DNA from: a virus
Length of the DNA: 23,256 nucleotides
IMG/VR virus record: IMGVR_UViG_3300031801_000022
Span: 1 to 23,256 of that record
Direction: 5' to 3' (one strand)
Part shown: positions 5,391-14,113 of the stretch, one piece after another
Position numbering within the stretch: the stretch's first letter is position 1
Layout of the letters: each line of letters opens with the position of its first letter
Notes under the pieces: model-generated
What the model was told of the DNA's origin: nothing
The model's input: only the letters and a program-made list of their open reading frames with translations
The model's database searches: none
Translations under genes and position numbers: made by a program

Positions 5391-5568
5391 GCGGGCCAAT
5401 CCACAAATAAGTTGCATGAACCCCCACCCCCAAATGCCGCAGACGGGTCCCTCCTGGGTCTCCGCCACATCAACCCTTCACCGGTCGTTTGTGGGCTACT
5501 ATGCTGGCAGATGCGACAGGGGAGGCCCTCTGCGAGACCAATTTTAAAAAATCCAAAAATAATTCCCC
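5391..5568. other. GC-rich gene-free stretch before rightward promoters
   Basis: The stretch has no supported gene. It has several inverted arms: CCACAAA (5401-5407) with TTTGTGG (5488-5494), GGTCTC (5457-5462) with GAGACC (5534-5539), and AGGG/CCCT around 5517-5529. It lies upstream of both rightward promoters, so it is not their leader. It may be a leftward RNA or a protein-binding region; no known RNA is recognised. Confidence 0.35.
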
Positions 5569-5596
5569 TTGACTATCTAAACTTCGTGTGTAAAAT
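5569..5596 (+). promoter_or_regulatory. Rightward promoter P1 (upstream)
   Basis: TTGACT (5569-5574), a 16-bp spacer and TAAAAT (5591-5596). First of two tandem promoters before the long rightward gene block. Confidence 0.55.
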
Positions 5597-5600
5597 GTAC

Positions 5601-5629
5601 TTGACGTGGAGTAGGGCCTCTTCTATTAT
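5601..5629 (+). promoter_or_regulatory. Rightward promoter P2 (downstream)
   Basis: TTGACG (5601-5606), a 17-bp spacer and TATTAT (5624-5629). The expected start near 5635-5637 is only 3-5 bases before the ATG at 5640, so the first message would be almost leaderless. Confidence 0.6.
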
Positions 5630-5639
5630 AGGCTATACG

Positions 5640-5813
5640 ATGATGTATGATCCAGTAAAGCAAGTGGTATTTCTTAGCATATCTAGTCTAGTGCTGACCA
5701 TTGGCATAGGATTGTTTTTATGGCTAGAACCCTCTTCAGAAATAGCAGTCCCAGAGTGCAATTGTGTGTATTTTGATGGCGGAGTAGATAAACATAATGC
5801 CATATCCAGATGA
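5640..5813 (+). CDS. Small membrane protein, 57 aa
   Basis: The frame is open further upstream, to 5412, but both tandem promoters and a GC-rich non-coding stretch lie there, so the ATG at 5640 (or 5643) is the likely start. The protein has one hydrophobic segment (about residues 9-28) followed by a short tail with a Cys pair (ECNC). No Shine-Dalgarno site is seen; a nearly leaderless message from P2 would explain that. The last 17 bases overlap the next gene. Its position, first in the rightward block, suggests a membrane role during infection, but nothing more can be claimed. It may also not be translated. Confidence 0.35.
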   Translation: MMYDPVKQVVFLSISSLVLTIGIGLFLWLEPSSEIAVPECNCVYFDGGVDKHNAISR

Positions 5814-6936
5814 TGTTAGTGTATTCTTACACGAGCTGGATGACGATATATGGAATGATGCCAGTACTGTATTTAAATTCCTATACGCTAATATAGGGAA
5901 CAGTGCTTCACATGCAGACTCCAAAGTATTAGATATTAATGTTTCAGGCACGAGCTTACTAGATTTAGGAGTAGAAGGTCGTTTAGGGATAAATGGAGAA
6001 GCTAATATCCTATCTACGTTTAGTGTTACTCAATTAGGTGATGATGAGGGTATTAGATTAGATCACGCAAGTGAGGTTGGTACATTAGATATAGATAGTG
6101 CTGGTACACTTAGATTAGCAAACACTGATGATTTAGTATTAGAAGCTACTGCTGCCGCTATATTGACTTTAGGAACCAATAGTGTACTTCCAGCTAACAA
6201 TACTGTTGTAATAGGAAGTTCTAGTAGTCCTATTGCTGATGTTTGGGCGGATAATTTCCATGCTATATTTGGCATAGAGATTAGGTCTGGAGTAGATATT
6301 ACTTTTCAGACTAATGGCGCTAATGATCTAGGGACTGATGCCTTAAGAGCTGGAGTATTGTACAGTACTTACCTAGATTTATCTGGGCATTTATTTTTTA
6401 GGACGAATAATACCAGCGATATAGGAACTGCTCCTTTAAGAGCGGCGACTATATACTGTACTGATTTAAATGTTACTAATATACCTTCTTGGGCTTCTTC
6501 TGATCATAGGTATTTAGGAAGAGATGAGATTGGACCATTAACTGGTTCGGTTTCTATAAACTTCGATACAGGAAGCTACTTTAATAAAAATGGCGATCTA
6601 ACTGGCAATGTAACAATGGGGGCTATGTCTAAAACTTCTACAGGATGGTGTACTTTGGCAGTACAGCAAACTTCTGGAGGTGGATTTACTATAGATTGGG
6701 CTAGTGCTGGCATAACTCCTTTGCCCCCACAACCATTTTCAGGTAATCAGGAAGTAACTAGATATGATCTTTATTTTGATGAAGATTATGGTTGGACTTG
6801 GGATTTTAACGCTGGTATTAGTTCTGGTATCCCGGAAACTTCAGAACCGATCTTAACCCCGAGTGGTAGAAGTTTCAATGATAAACGAGCTAAAGGGAAT
6901 ATAATCAGAGATATTTCCTATCAGATAATTGCATAG
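5797..6936 (+). CDS. Tail fibre-like protein, 379 aa
   Basis: The body is low-complexity beta-rich sequence typical of phage fibre shafts. A motif of about 15 residues with the pattern [IL]G[ST]-x-LR-x-x-x-[IV]Y is seen around 139-154, 178-192 and 209-223 (for example LGTDALRAGVLYS and IGTAPLRAATIYC); such repeats form trimeric beta-structure in known fibres. A Gly/Trp-rich region (about 280-335) forms the distal part. A role in host contact is inferred. The start ATG at 5797 has only a distant GGAG. The next gene shares the same shaft motif, so the two are probably related parts of one adsorption apparatus. An anchor or a short fibre are both possible. Confidence 0.7.
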   Translation: MPYPDDVSVFLHELDDDIWNDASTVFKFLYANIGNSASHADSKVLDINVSGTSLLDLGVEGRLGINGEANILSTFSVTQLGDDEGIRLDHASEVGTLDIDSAGTLRLANTDDLVLEATAAAILTLGTNSVLPANNTVVIGSSSSPIADVWADNFHAIFGIEIRSGVDITFQTNGANDLGTDALRAGVLYSTYLDLSGHLFFRTNNTSDIGTAPLRAATIYCTDLNVTNIPSWASSDHRYLGRDEIGPLTGSVSINFDTGSYFNKNGDLTGNVTMGAMSKTSTGWCTLAVQQTSGGGFTIDWASAGITPLPPQPFSGNQEVTRYDLYFDEDYGWTWDFNAGISSGIPETSEPILTPSGRSFNDKRAKGNIIRDISYQIIA

Positions 6937-6972
6937 GTGCGGATTAACTATTTTTTTCAGTAATGAAAACTT

Positions 6973-9900
6973 ATGACTTTAACGAATAATCTTACTACCA
7001 CGGGCTCCCCCGCCCTTCCAGCTATTATATACAAAAATGGCAGTTTTTTATCAACTGCTAATACTGGTGCTGCTACCGAAACAATGGTAGTAAAGGCTAA
7101 TTTTACCGAATTGCATATAAGAGTAACTTGGCCTACTGTTGGATCGGAAACTAGATTACATTGTTGGTATAGAAAAACTGGAGATGCTGAATGGGCATTT
7201 GGTGCCGATTTAGATTTACTGTCTATAGGAACTGGTGAGTTTATTGGCGTTATTGGCAATCTAGTTCCAGGACAGGAATATGATGTTCTAGCCTGGACTG
7301 GAACAACTGAGATAGCTTATAATTCTGCTGAAGCTACTAGAAAACCATTAGTAGTAGATCGAGATTTAACGATAACTGATGAAGTTTATGTTAAACCTGG
7401 AGCAACTGGAACTGGAACATTTGACGATCCAGCTGATTTAGGAGCTAGTGTCGCTGCATTTTCATCTGGTGAGCGGATACAGGTATTACCTGGAGATTAT
7501 AGAAATGTTACTTCTTCTGGCGATGTAAACGCAGACAATATCGCTTTAGTAGCTTATGACGAAAATAATAGGCCCCGTATATTTGGGGATTTTTCCTTTC
7601 CAGGGATGAGCTGGTCAGCTCATGGAGCTATTACTGGGGCATGGGAAACCTCCATAGGTGGTACTGATCAACCGTTTATTGATACAGCTCATGTTAATAC
7701 TGTAGATGGATATGTACTTCCTCATTGCTATGATGATGATGAATTAATTGATGCACCGGCTGGTTTTCGATTAAAAACTGGTCCTATTCTTGTAGTAAAA
7801 TTGCATGATCATTCTGATCCAGGGGTAACTGGGATTTCTATATCTCATAACCAGCGGTTACTAAAGAATATTGGTAGCAACACTGTTATAAAAAATATTG
7901 ATTTTTATAATTTTGGTCGGCATAGTTCTACAGCTATTTTCAGGGGTGATGCTGACACCACAGATTTTACTATTGAAGATTGCACCTTTACAAATTGTAA
8001 GCTAGCAGCTCAATTTACTAATTCTACTAGAATTCATATTAATAGATGTAGATGCACTGGAAGATATGAGTTTAATACTTGGGATCAAGCTAAAGGAACA
8101 GATGTTACTGCTACTAAAGCTATGGGCGATGGAAATAGCTTTTCCTTTGAAACTGATTGTAGTCAAGTAGTAGTAGAAGATGTGGTATATGATGGGGGAA
8201 TGGATGGGATAAAACTAACTGGCGGAAGTCTTCCAGGATCAGTATTTCACCATGCCATTAGTATTTTACGTTTACGTACACAACGAATGCTGGATGATTC
8301 TATTTCAGTAGGGTCACATAGTTGTGGAGTATTAATAGAAGATATTGAGTGTTTGGAGTGTGCTAATCTTGTAGCTTTAGCTGATTTTACTGTTGGCCCA
8401 GTTTGGATTGTACAGGGAGTTGGTACTGGTATTAAGTTTAGAAATAGAATTTCTAATGGGGCATTTATAGACGATCTTGATTCTACGTCTTCAGAAATGT
8501 TTAAATATGGTAGTGATTCTACTACTGCTGTAAGAGGAATTGTAAGAGCTTATTTCTGTACTGGTTTGTGCGATACGCCTAATCCAGACATAGGAGATTA
8601 TCGAGGTGATAATCTTCAAACTAATGTTAGTCCAGATGGTGTTGAAGTAATTAACTGTATTGTTGCTAGTCCAGAAGATTTAGTACATTTTTCAGGGGTG
8701 ACTACTAATGTATTGAGAGAGAACAATTTCTATTGGCCAACTGATTCAACACGAGCAGATACTGCTAAGTATAGTGAAGGTGGTGCTTATTCAAATGATT
8801 TAGCTGATTGGGTAGCTGATAGTGGATTTGATGGAGCTACTGATGTTAGGATTGGTCAATCACCTAGTTTAGAAGGTGATCCTAAGTTAGATGCAGCTTA
8901 TTTTCCGCTAGATGACAGTCCTTGTAAAGGTACTGCTCAGTCTATTCGTGGATTTTCCTATATTGGAAGTAATATAGGTGGAAGACAACCAGCAAGAGTT
9001 AGAGCTGCTACTATTCCAGTAATTGGAAAGACTGTAGTAGATCATGCCGTTGGTGCAGAAATAAAGATTATTTCTCCTAGTGACCTGATATTAGCTTCTT
9101 CTTCCAGAAATGTAATAATCAATAGTGGGGAAGACATAGAAGCATTAAGGTTAGATAAAGATCAAGATGCACATTTTGCAAATGAAGTTTTTTGTGAGGA
9201 CTTAACAGTTACTAATCCACCTTGGGGAAGTGGTTCAGTGGATATATCTGGAACCCCTGCTGTTAACCAAGTAGTGTTTTGGCTAGATAGTGATACTATT
9301 AAGGGTGATTCTAATTTAATCTGGGACGGAACTAATCGGAAGTTAAAGTTAACAGAAGACAGCAATACTAATTCGGATAAAGCGGTTTTAACCCTAGCTA
9401 AACTTCCTGAGGACCTTGGAGCGAGTTCAAATAATGAAGACCTTGGTGAAATAACTTTTTCTGGCTGGGGTGGTAGTACAGAAATACAAGGAGCTAGAAT
9501 CTTATTTGAAGCTGATGAATCTTGGAGCGAATCAACAGCTCGAACTAATATGTTTATTGGTTTAACTCCAGCAGGTGCAACAGAACCAGTGGATGTTTTG
9601 TTTTTAGAATCTACTGGTAATTTTGGCTTGGGTGCTGCTCCAGGTACTGGGTCTAGTATGCTGTTATTGCAACGGTCTGATGAGTTTTTCTTTAGACTGG
9701 CCTGCCATTCAAATACCTCGGCTGATTCTGGAAGAATTAAATTTGAGAAATTTCCTGATGACGGTTTAACTATGACTACGGGGGAAGAGATTGGTAATCT
9801 TCGTTGGGAAGGTGACGATGGAACTGCTAGCGGTTTAGCGGCGGAGATATTCGTTAAATCAGGGGGTACATGGGCAGTTGGCGACCATCCATCTACAATG

Positions 9901-10824
9901 GAATTTTGGACTACTCCAGATGCTAGTGCTACTATTACAAAACAATTAGAAATTGATTTGAGTGGTGATGTAGTTGCTACTAATGATGTACACATGCAAA
10001 ATCTTCGGTTTGACGAAACCGGTGCGCGGCAGGCAATCATCGAAGCGTCTTACCTAACTTACAATATTAACGGCGGTACAAGATGGCATATGGATTATTC
10101 TGGACATTTTAGGCCAGAAACTGATTCTTTAGTTAATTTAGGTGCAAGCTATGCTCGTATAGCCACTATTTGGTTAGATGTTATAAATGACAATATAGAT
10201 CTTAGTGGCGCTCAAGATAGTATTCATATTCATAGAGGTTCTTCAAACGAACAAAATATTTATCTTTATAATGATGCTACAAATTTAGCAAGTGATTATG
10301 AAAGATTTAGAATTGATTGGACTGATACAGCTAATGTATGTACTCTTGGCACGCATACAGTAGGGGGTTCAACCCGTAGTTTTGTCTTTAAACGTGGTTC
10401 GAGTTCTTATCTTGGTTTTTATTCAGCAGGGATTGAAACTTCCGTAGATATTTACCCTGATGCTGATGGTAGTGCTGATTTAGGAACTTCAGCATTGTTT
10501 TTTGGAACAGGGTATATTGACTCTATAACCCACGGAACAAATGCTGCTATTACAGCTAGTGTTACGCAAACTCAAGGTCAGGCACCTCAAACTGTTGATG
10601 TGATTGAGGTTTCTGTGTGCGCTAATGCTAATGACGTTATTACAATTCGTTCAGCTGAAGCTGGAGCGTTTCATTTTATTAAAAATAATGGGGCTCAAAC
10701 TTTGCAGATATTCCCGGCGAGTGGAGATAATATCAACGGCACCGGAGTTAATTCTTCAGTAACTCTAGCTGCTGGTTCATCTGTGAAGTATTATGCAATA
10801 GACGCGACGAACTGGTGCTCTTAA
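6973..10824 (+). CDS. Large tail spike/fibre with FN3-like and beta-helix regions, 1283 aa
   Basis: Regions in order, by pattern only: an N-terminal FN3-like beta-sandwich (about 35-125); a right-handed parallel beta-helix similar to pectate-lyase-type spike domains (about 135-675), starting at ITDEVYVKPGATGTGTF and rich in short turns of the type IEDCTFTNC; linker and shaft regions with two LESTGNFGLG/LEIDLSGDV-type knots (about 740-1010); shaft repeats also found in the preceding fibre (NLGASYARIATIW near 1055, DLGTSALFFGTGY near 1169); and a C-terminal beta-domain ending W-C-S. Beta-helix spikes bind and often cleave surface polysaccharide, so a receptor-binding or depolymerase role is inferred. 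Active-site residues cannot be assigned. The ribosome site is weak. Confidence 0.75.
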   Translation: MTLTNNLTTTGSPALPAIIYKNGSFLSTANTGAATETMVVKANFTELHIRVTWPTVGSETRLHCWYRKTGDAEWAFGADLDLLSIGTGEFIGVIGNLVPGQEYDVLAWTGTTEIAYNSAEATRKPLVVDRDLTITDEVYVKPGATGTGTFDDPADLGASVAAFSSGERIQVLPGDYRNVTSSGDVNADNIALVAYDENNRPRIFGDFSFPGMSWSAHGAITGAWETSIGGTDQPFIDTAHVNTVDGYVLPHCYDDDELIDAPAGFRLKTGPILVVKLHDHSDPGVTGISISHNQRLLKNIGSNTVIKNIDFYNFGRHSSTAIFRGDADTTDFTIEDCTFTNCKLAAQFTNSTRIHINRCRCTGRYEFNTWDQAKGTDVTATKAMGDGNSFSFETDCSQVVVEDVVYDGGMDGIKLTGGSLPGSVFHHAISILRLRTQRMLDDSISVGSHSCGVLIEDIECLECANLVALADFTVGPVWIVQGVGTGIKFRNRISNGAFIDDLDSTSSEMFKYGSDSTTAVRGIVRAYFCTGLCDTPNPDIGDYRGDNLQTNVSPDGVEVINCIVASPEDLVHFSGVTTNVLRENNFYWPTDSTRADTAKYSEGGAYSNDLADWVADSGFDGATDVRIGQSPSLEGDPKLDAAYFPLDDSPCKGTAQSIRGFSYIGSNIGGRQPARVRAATIPVIGKTVVDHAVGAEIKIISPSDLILASSSRNVIINSGEDIEALRLDKDQDAHFANEVFCEDLTVTNPPWGSGSVDISGTPAVNQVVFWLDSDTIKGDSNLIWDGTNRKLKLTEDSNTNSDKAVLTLAKLPEDLGASSNNEDLGEITFSGWGGSTEIQGARILFEADESWSESTARTNMFIGLTPAGATEPVDVLFLESTGNFGLGAAPGTGSSMLLLQRSDEFFFRLACHSNTSADSGRIKFEKFPDDGLTMTTGEEIGNLRWEGDDGTASGLAAEIFVKSGGTWAVGDHPSTMEFWTTPDASATITKQLEIDLSGDVVATNDVHMQNLRFDETGARQAIIEASYLTYNINGGTRWHMDYSGHFRPETDSLVNLGASYARIATIWLDVINDNIDLSGAQDSIHIHRGSSNEQNIYLYNDATNLASDYERFRIDWTDTANVCTLGTHTVGGSTRSFVFKRGSSSYLGFYSAGIETSVDIYPDADGSADLGTSALFFGTGYIDSITHGTNAAITASVTQTQGQAPQTVDVIEVSVCANANDVITIRSAEAGAFHFIKNNGAQTLQIFPASGDNINGTGVNSSVTLAAGSSVKYYAIDATNWCS

Positions 10825-10837
10825 AGGAATATGAATT

Positions 10838-11215
10838 ATGTCAGCTCATGATCTTCCTAGATTACTGGAAGATAGAACCCCACAAGTAACTCAGTATGAA
10901 AGAGTTGCTAGACGATTAACAGCTATTGGTAATAGCACATTTGAAACTCTTTATAATAAGTATTATAGCGCTAGAGTTGAACTTTGGAATATTGATGGGT
11001 GGGAAGTATCTGATGCACAATTAACAATTGATGCACTAGGTGATCAAGCGATTCTTAGTTTTGCTCTTAATACAAAACTTGGTAACTTGTTAAATGAATT
11101 ACGTCCGGGGACTATTCCAGTGGAAGATTTAGCAACTCCAGTGACTTATGATGTTAAAACTGGAAGTATTGTTTTAGATGTAAATGGTGTATATCCAGGA
11201 CCAGTAGTAAGCTAG
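10838..11215 (+). CDS. Hypothetical virion-associated protein, 125 aa
   Basis: Family not recognised. The start has AAGGA about nine bases upstream. The product has a helical N-terminal half (ERVARRLTAIGNSTFETLYNKYYSA pattern, about 21-45) and a beta-rich C-terminus with Gly/Pro turns. It follows the large spike by 13 bases and begins a run of small genes (10838-14113) that probably encode tail or fibre accessory proteins. A chaperone for the spike or a connecting protein would both fit; neither is shown. Confidence 0.65.
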   Translation: MSAHDLPRLLEDRTPQVTQYERVARRLTAIGNSTFETLYNKYYSARVELWNIDGWEVSDAQLTIDALGDQAILSFALNTKLGNLLNELRPGTIPVEDLATPVTYDVKTGSIVLDVNGVYPGPVVS

Positions 11216-11228
11216 TTTAGGAGTAATG

Positions 11229-11465
11229 ATGCTTCAACTTTCTTTGACAGCAGAAGAAGCCCAACAATTAATTAATCTACTTGATTTAGCAGTTAAGTCT
11301 GGAGGATTACAGGTATCTGGCCCTGCTTTAAGTATAGCAGCAAAGTTATCTAAAGAGATGAATTCTTCCCCTGAAGATAATGGGCAGAAATTGCCTCCTG
11401 ATCATAGACAAGAAGTTCCTCATGAACGAGAAAGACAGGAGAAGCGTTTTTCAAATAATAGATGA
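11229..11465 (+). CDS. Small helical protein, 78 aa
   Basis: TAGGAGTA stands two bases before a first ATG (11226) and five before a second (11229); the second gives normal spacing. The N-terminal part (LTAEEAQQLINLLDLAVKSG, about 6-25) is a compact helical pattern that I know from small uncharacterised phage proteins, but without a known function. The C-terminal third is charged and probably disordered. It overlaps the next gene by four bases (ATGA at 11462). Confidence 0.65.
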   Translation: MLQLSLTAEEAQQLINLLDLAVKSGGLQVSGPALSIAAKLSKEMNSSPEDNGQKLPPDHRQEVPHERERQEKRFSNNR

Positions 11466-11680
11466 TTACTCTTTCTAAGTATATTAAAGCAAGAGATGGG
11501 AAGTTTATAAAGGATCGAATTGGTCAGTTTATAAAGACTGGTACCTTTGTTTTATCAGATGTAAGTAGAGATTATCGATTAAATTGTTTAGAAGATGTGA
11601 ATTATTTACTTTGCGCACCAGAAGATATAAATAAGAAACTTTTTATTCCAGAAGTGATTGATTCTAAATTGGTAGACTGA
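11462..11680 (+). CDS. Hypothetical protein, 72 aa
   Basis: Family not recognised. It is basic in the first 25 residues with an internal near-repeat (KARDGKFIKDRIGQFIKTG) and acidic after that, with two Cys. It overlaps its neighbours on both sides by a few bases (ATGA at 11462; stop shared with the next start at 11680), so it is a genuine member of the operon. Confidence 0.6.
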   Translation: MITLSKYIKARDGKFIKDRIGQFIKTGTFVLSDVSRDYRLNCLEDVNYLLCAPEDINKKLFIPEVIDSKLVD

Positions 11681-12006
11681 TGGGCGTAGAAATTGCAATT
11701 AAAAAGATTGGTGCTTATGGACCTAGAATTAGAGTTCAAGCAATTCATCCTGTAAGTTTTGAAGTTATTGATTTAACAGGTACAACTGGTCATAAGATTA
11801 ATTTTAGGCATGTAGATTCAGCAACTGTTGTTATTGAAACAGCAATATTGGAAAATGATGAAGCTGGGGACCCGACATTTATTGTTTATCAGTTAACTTC
11901 TGGAGATTTAGATACAGTAGGTATTTGGTTTTTTGAAGGGGAATACACACGTGCGGGTGCTCCTTATAAAACAGATAATGGGCAAATTTTAGTTAAGGCT
12001 TTATGA
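11680..12006 (+). CDS. Beta-sandwich virion protein, BppU-N-like, 108 aa
   Basis: The pattern of this protein, a strand ending in IDLTGTTGHKINF, then alternating strands and a late G-W-F-EGEYT segment, resembles the small Ig-like domain found at the N-terminus of some phage baseplate upper or fibre-attachment proteins. This is a fold-level impression and needs a profile search. As a single 108-residue domain next to the fibre genes it could be a baseplate or fibre adaptor. It starts on the last base of the previous stop and overlaps the next start (ATGATG at 12003). Confidence 0.55.
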   Translation: MGVEIAIKKIGAYGPRIRVQAIHPVSFEVIDLTGTTGHKINFRHVDSATVVIETAILENDEAGDPTFIVYQLTSGDLDTVGIWFFEGEYTRAGAPYKTDNGQILVKAL

Positions 12007-12488
12007 TGTCAACTATTGAGGCTAATCTTGCAATTGCGATTTCTGATGAATTAAAAGAATTAGCTGAATCGTCAGCTGCTAGACCTAATCCAAAGAAGTT
12101 TGACACAGAAAAAGAGAATTTATCTAAGCCTATAAAAATAGAAGCTAAAAAAGAGCTTTCTTCCAGCATTAAATCAGCTGAAAAACAAATTCAAAATGGA
12201 AGACTTAAAATTGCTCAACAAGTAGAGCTAATTAAGAAAGCTGCTTTAGAAAGTCTTATTGGTTCAGATGGACAAGATTATGATGTATTAGTTGATTGGC
12301 TAGGGGCACTGCGTAAAAAAGAATTAAGATTGTATCTTGATTTTATCAAGCATATTCTTCCTAAATCACAGGAAATTGATCATAGATCACTGGATACAGA
12401 AACAAAAGCTCCTCTTATTATTGCGATCAATAACCATCCTAGTATGGCTGGTAATCCCCAAGAAGTTTTAGAAGCAAAGGTTGGGTAG
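12003..12488 (+). CDS. Hypothetical helical protein, 161 aa; weak small-terminase candidate
   Basis: The protein is nearly all helical and Lys/Glu-rich: a disordered N-terminus (to about 45), a long helix (about 48-85) and a compact helical part with WLGALRKKELRLYLDFIKHI then LPKSQEID (about 98-125), ending in a short beta-like tail (APLIIAINN). The motif of a helix followed by LPK and a hydrophobic tail is seen in the C-terminal part of some small terminase subunits. However, it lacks an obvious N-terminal helix-turn-helix and lies 4.3 kb before TerL. I therefore list it as hypothetical. Overlaps the previous gene by four bases. Confidence 0.6.
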   Translation: MMSTIEANLAIAISDELKELAESSAARPNPKKFDTEKENLSKPIKIEAKKELSSSIKSAEKQIQNGRLKIAQQVELIKKAALESLIGSDGQDYDVLVDWLGALRKKELRLYLDFIKHILPKSQEIDHRSLDTETKAPLIIAINNHPSMAGNPQEVLEAKVG

Positions 12489-12893
12489 ATGACCATTAAT
12501 GCAGTGTATTTTCAGGAAGTGGATGTTGAAGGCTTTGGATTTAGTGCAACTAAATCTTTATCAGGAGCCCAAATTTGTACTATGGATATTCTTGATTCTG
12601 AGTATGAAGGAGCAGATTATCCTTTGGAAATGTTTGTATATGAAGATGATCCAGGTGGATTTGTTGGTATGTCTGAAGGAGACGCTTCTACTACAATTAC
12701 ACTTGAAACAAACAATGCTTCTGTTCCAATAGATTCTTTTACTATCACTTCTTTGAAACCATTTATTTATGTTAAAGATGCAGGATTTGATGACCCGTTT
12801 ACTGGGGCAGTAACAAAAGGGTTTTTAACTAGTAGTGATGATAGTTTAAATATTAAAGCTATTATTGGGGTTAACTTAAATACAGCCTACTAA
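12489..12893 (+). CDS. Hypothetical structural protein, 134 aa
   Basis: Family not recognised. It starts immediately after the stop of the previous gene, probably by translational coupling since no strong ribosome site is visible. The product is acidic and beta-rich with many Ser/Thr/Gly, few charged helices and no Cys-rich motif except one Cys. It shares its start (MTIN) and general beta-rich character with the next gene, and both end in a similar hydrophobic strand (IIGVNLNTAY and VVGYTA), so they may be diverged paralogues. Probably a virion or fibre-tip protein. Confidence 0.6.
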   Translation: MTINAVYFQEVDVEGFGFSATKSLSGAQICTMDILDSEYEGADYPLEMFVYEDDPGGFVGMSEGDASTTITLETNNASVPIDSFTITSLKPFIYVKDAGFDDPFTGAVTKGFLTSSDDSLNIKAIIGVNLNTAY

Positions 12894-12912
12894 TTAATAG
12901 AATTTATGGATT

Positions 12913-13305
12913 ATGACGATTAATATTTCAGCAACTAAACGGTTGCAGGTTGGTACGACTATTGTTGGGGGATTATACGTAGAAGTTGTTGAATCAGTTT
13001 TTAAGTTCACATGCAATATTCCTGGTTCGGCTGATAATCTGGTAAAAAATATTCAGGACATTCATACAGCGAATTTAAAGTTTTTTTCAATTTATTCTTC
13101 AGGCGATATTAATATTTATACTAATGATCCATCAACAGGATCTCCAGATGATAGTTTTCTTATGAAACTTGATTTGCCACTAGTTTGGGGCAATAGTTTT
13201 TCTTTTGAATCTGTTCCAATTGGTACAAATATCACTGCGTTATATTTTACTAATCCATCTACTACAGTTGTTACTGTTAAAGTTGTTGTTGGATATACAG
13301 CATAG
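12913..13305 (+). CDS. Hypothetical structural protein, 130 aa
   Basis: Family not recognised. A beta-rich protein with alternating hydrophobic residues, a central FFSIYSSGDINIYTND segment and a C-terminal strand set (TVVTVKVVVGYTA). The sequence resembles small jelly-roll or Ig-like virion proteins in style only. It may be a paralogue of the gene before it. The ribosome site (ATGGATT) is weak; the 19-base gap before it holds nothing else. Confidence 0.6.
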   Translation: MTINISATKRLQVGTTIVGGLYVEVVESVFKFTCNIPGSADNLVKNIQDIHTANLKFFSIYSSGDINIYTNDPSTGSPDDSFLMKLDLPLVWGNSFSFESVPIGTNITALYFTNPSTTVVTVKVVVGYTA

Positions 13306-13316
13306 GAAAGTACTGC

Positions 13317-13607
13317 ATGAGTTTTGACCCTACTAAACTGGTTGATTACGGAATTGCAGGCGGGATTGTTTTATTAGCAATTTCTATTTTTTTTCCAAAC
13401 TTGGCAGGAAAACTAAAGCAAGCGCTCTTTTCAGTTAGTATGACAAAAGCCACAGTCTCTTCTACTTCTAGACGTTTAAAATTTTGGGAACAGCTGTATA
13501 TTAGTTGTGATTCTCTTTGTTGCGAGGAGTTAAATAAAAAACTTGATGAAATAGCCCCTTTATTAGTTCAACATGAGCCAAAGGACAAAGAAGAGGCTAA
13601 AATATGA
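13317..13607 (+). CDS. Single-pass membrane protein, 96 aa
   Basis: One clear membrane segment (about residues 12-29, IAGGIVLLAISIFF core) follows a short N-terminus. The remaining 65 residues are soluble with a basic patch (SRRLKFWEQL), three Cys (64, 68, 69) and an acidic end. AGGAAAG precedes the start. It overlaps the next gene by four bases. In this position, at the upstream edge of the lysis-like group, it might be a lysis accessory protein, but similar one-pass proteins also occur in virions. I do not recognise a family. Confidence 0.6.
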   Translation: MSFDPTKLVDYGIAGGIVLLAISIFFPNLAGKLKQALFSVSMTKATVSSTSRRLKFWEQLYISCDSLCCEELNKKLDEIAPLLVQHEPKDKEEAKI

Positions 13608-14113
13608 GCAAAGGAAAAAAATTAGCTGTGTTAGGAGCTTTAGTAGCAGCTTACCTTTCCAGGGGAGGCTACCTCACCAGTTTTAAAAATAAGATTGATA
13701 ATTCACCTATTAAAGTTGTTACTCCAGATGGAGATGAGAATCTTTCAGTTTTAATTTTTAAAGAGCCTGTTGCTGTCATTAAAGCTAAAGTAGAACCAAT
13801 TAGAGGTGCATTAAGTGAAGGAGCAGTTGTTAAAGAGATGTTACTGGATGTAGCTTATTTTTATCACGAATTTGCTTCAATTGTTCGGCGAGATGTTAAT
13901 CATATAGTTACAAATCAACAGTTTGCTCATTATCAAGCTTTAGCTTTGGAGTTAGCTTTTTCTGGAAAGACTACACCAGGTATTGGGGAAATGATAGAAG
14001 TTTTTCTCCAGGAAGAAACTGGTTTAGAGCCAGATACTGAGATAAATAAAGTAGTTATTCCTCAAATGCTCGATGCAATTGCATGGGCCGCATACGAGGG
14101 AACAAAGTTGTGA
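13604..14113 (+). CDS. Hypothetical protein with hydrophobic N-terminus, 169 aa
   Basis: A basic start (MSKGKKL) followed by a short hydrophobic stretch (AVLGALVAAYL, 8-18) looks like a signal anchor or weak signal peptide; no lipobox. The remainder is mixed with several amphipathic helices (about 75-125) and a hydrophobic C-terminus. Family not recognised. It overlaps the preceding gene by four bases and shares a GTGA with the cysteine peptidase start, which shows coupled translation. It could be exported together with the peptidase, or be part of the virion. Confidence 0.6.
   Translation: MSKGKKLAVLGALVAAYLSRGGYLTSFKNKIDNSPIKVVTPDGDENLSVLIFKEPVAVIKAKVEPIRGALSEGAVVKEMLLDVAYFYHEFASIVRRDVNHIVTNQQFAHYQALALELAFSGKTTPGIGEMIEVFLQEETGLEPDTEINKVVIPQMLDAIAWAAYEGTKL

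Noticed and set aside
5412-5639. Upstream extension of the 57-aa membrane protein
   Set aside because: It would contain both rightward promoters and the GC-rich stretch; the added sequence is Pro-rich and unlike a protein domain.
9162-10040. 292-codon open frame on the minus strand
   Set aside because: Lies wholly inside the large spike gene, has no ribosome site and its composition is that of a shadow frame.
14083-14109. ATG start nine codons upstream for the cysteine peptidase
   Set aside because: No ribosome site before it, whereas the GTG at 14110 has GAGGG and a GTGA overlap with the previous stop.
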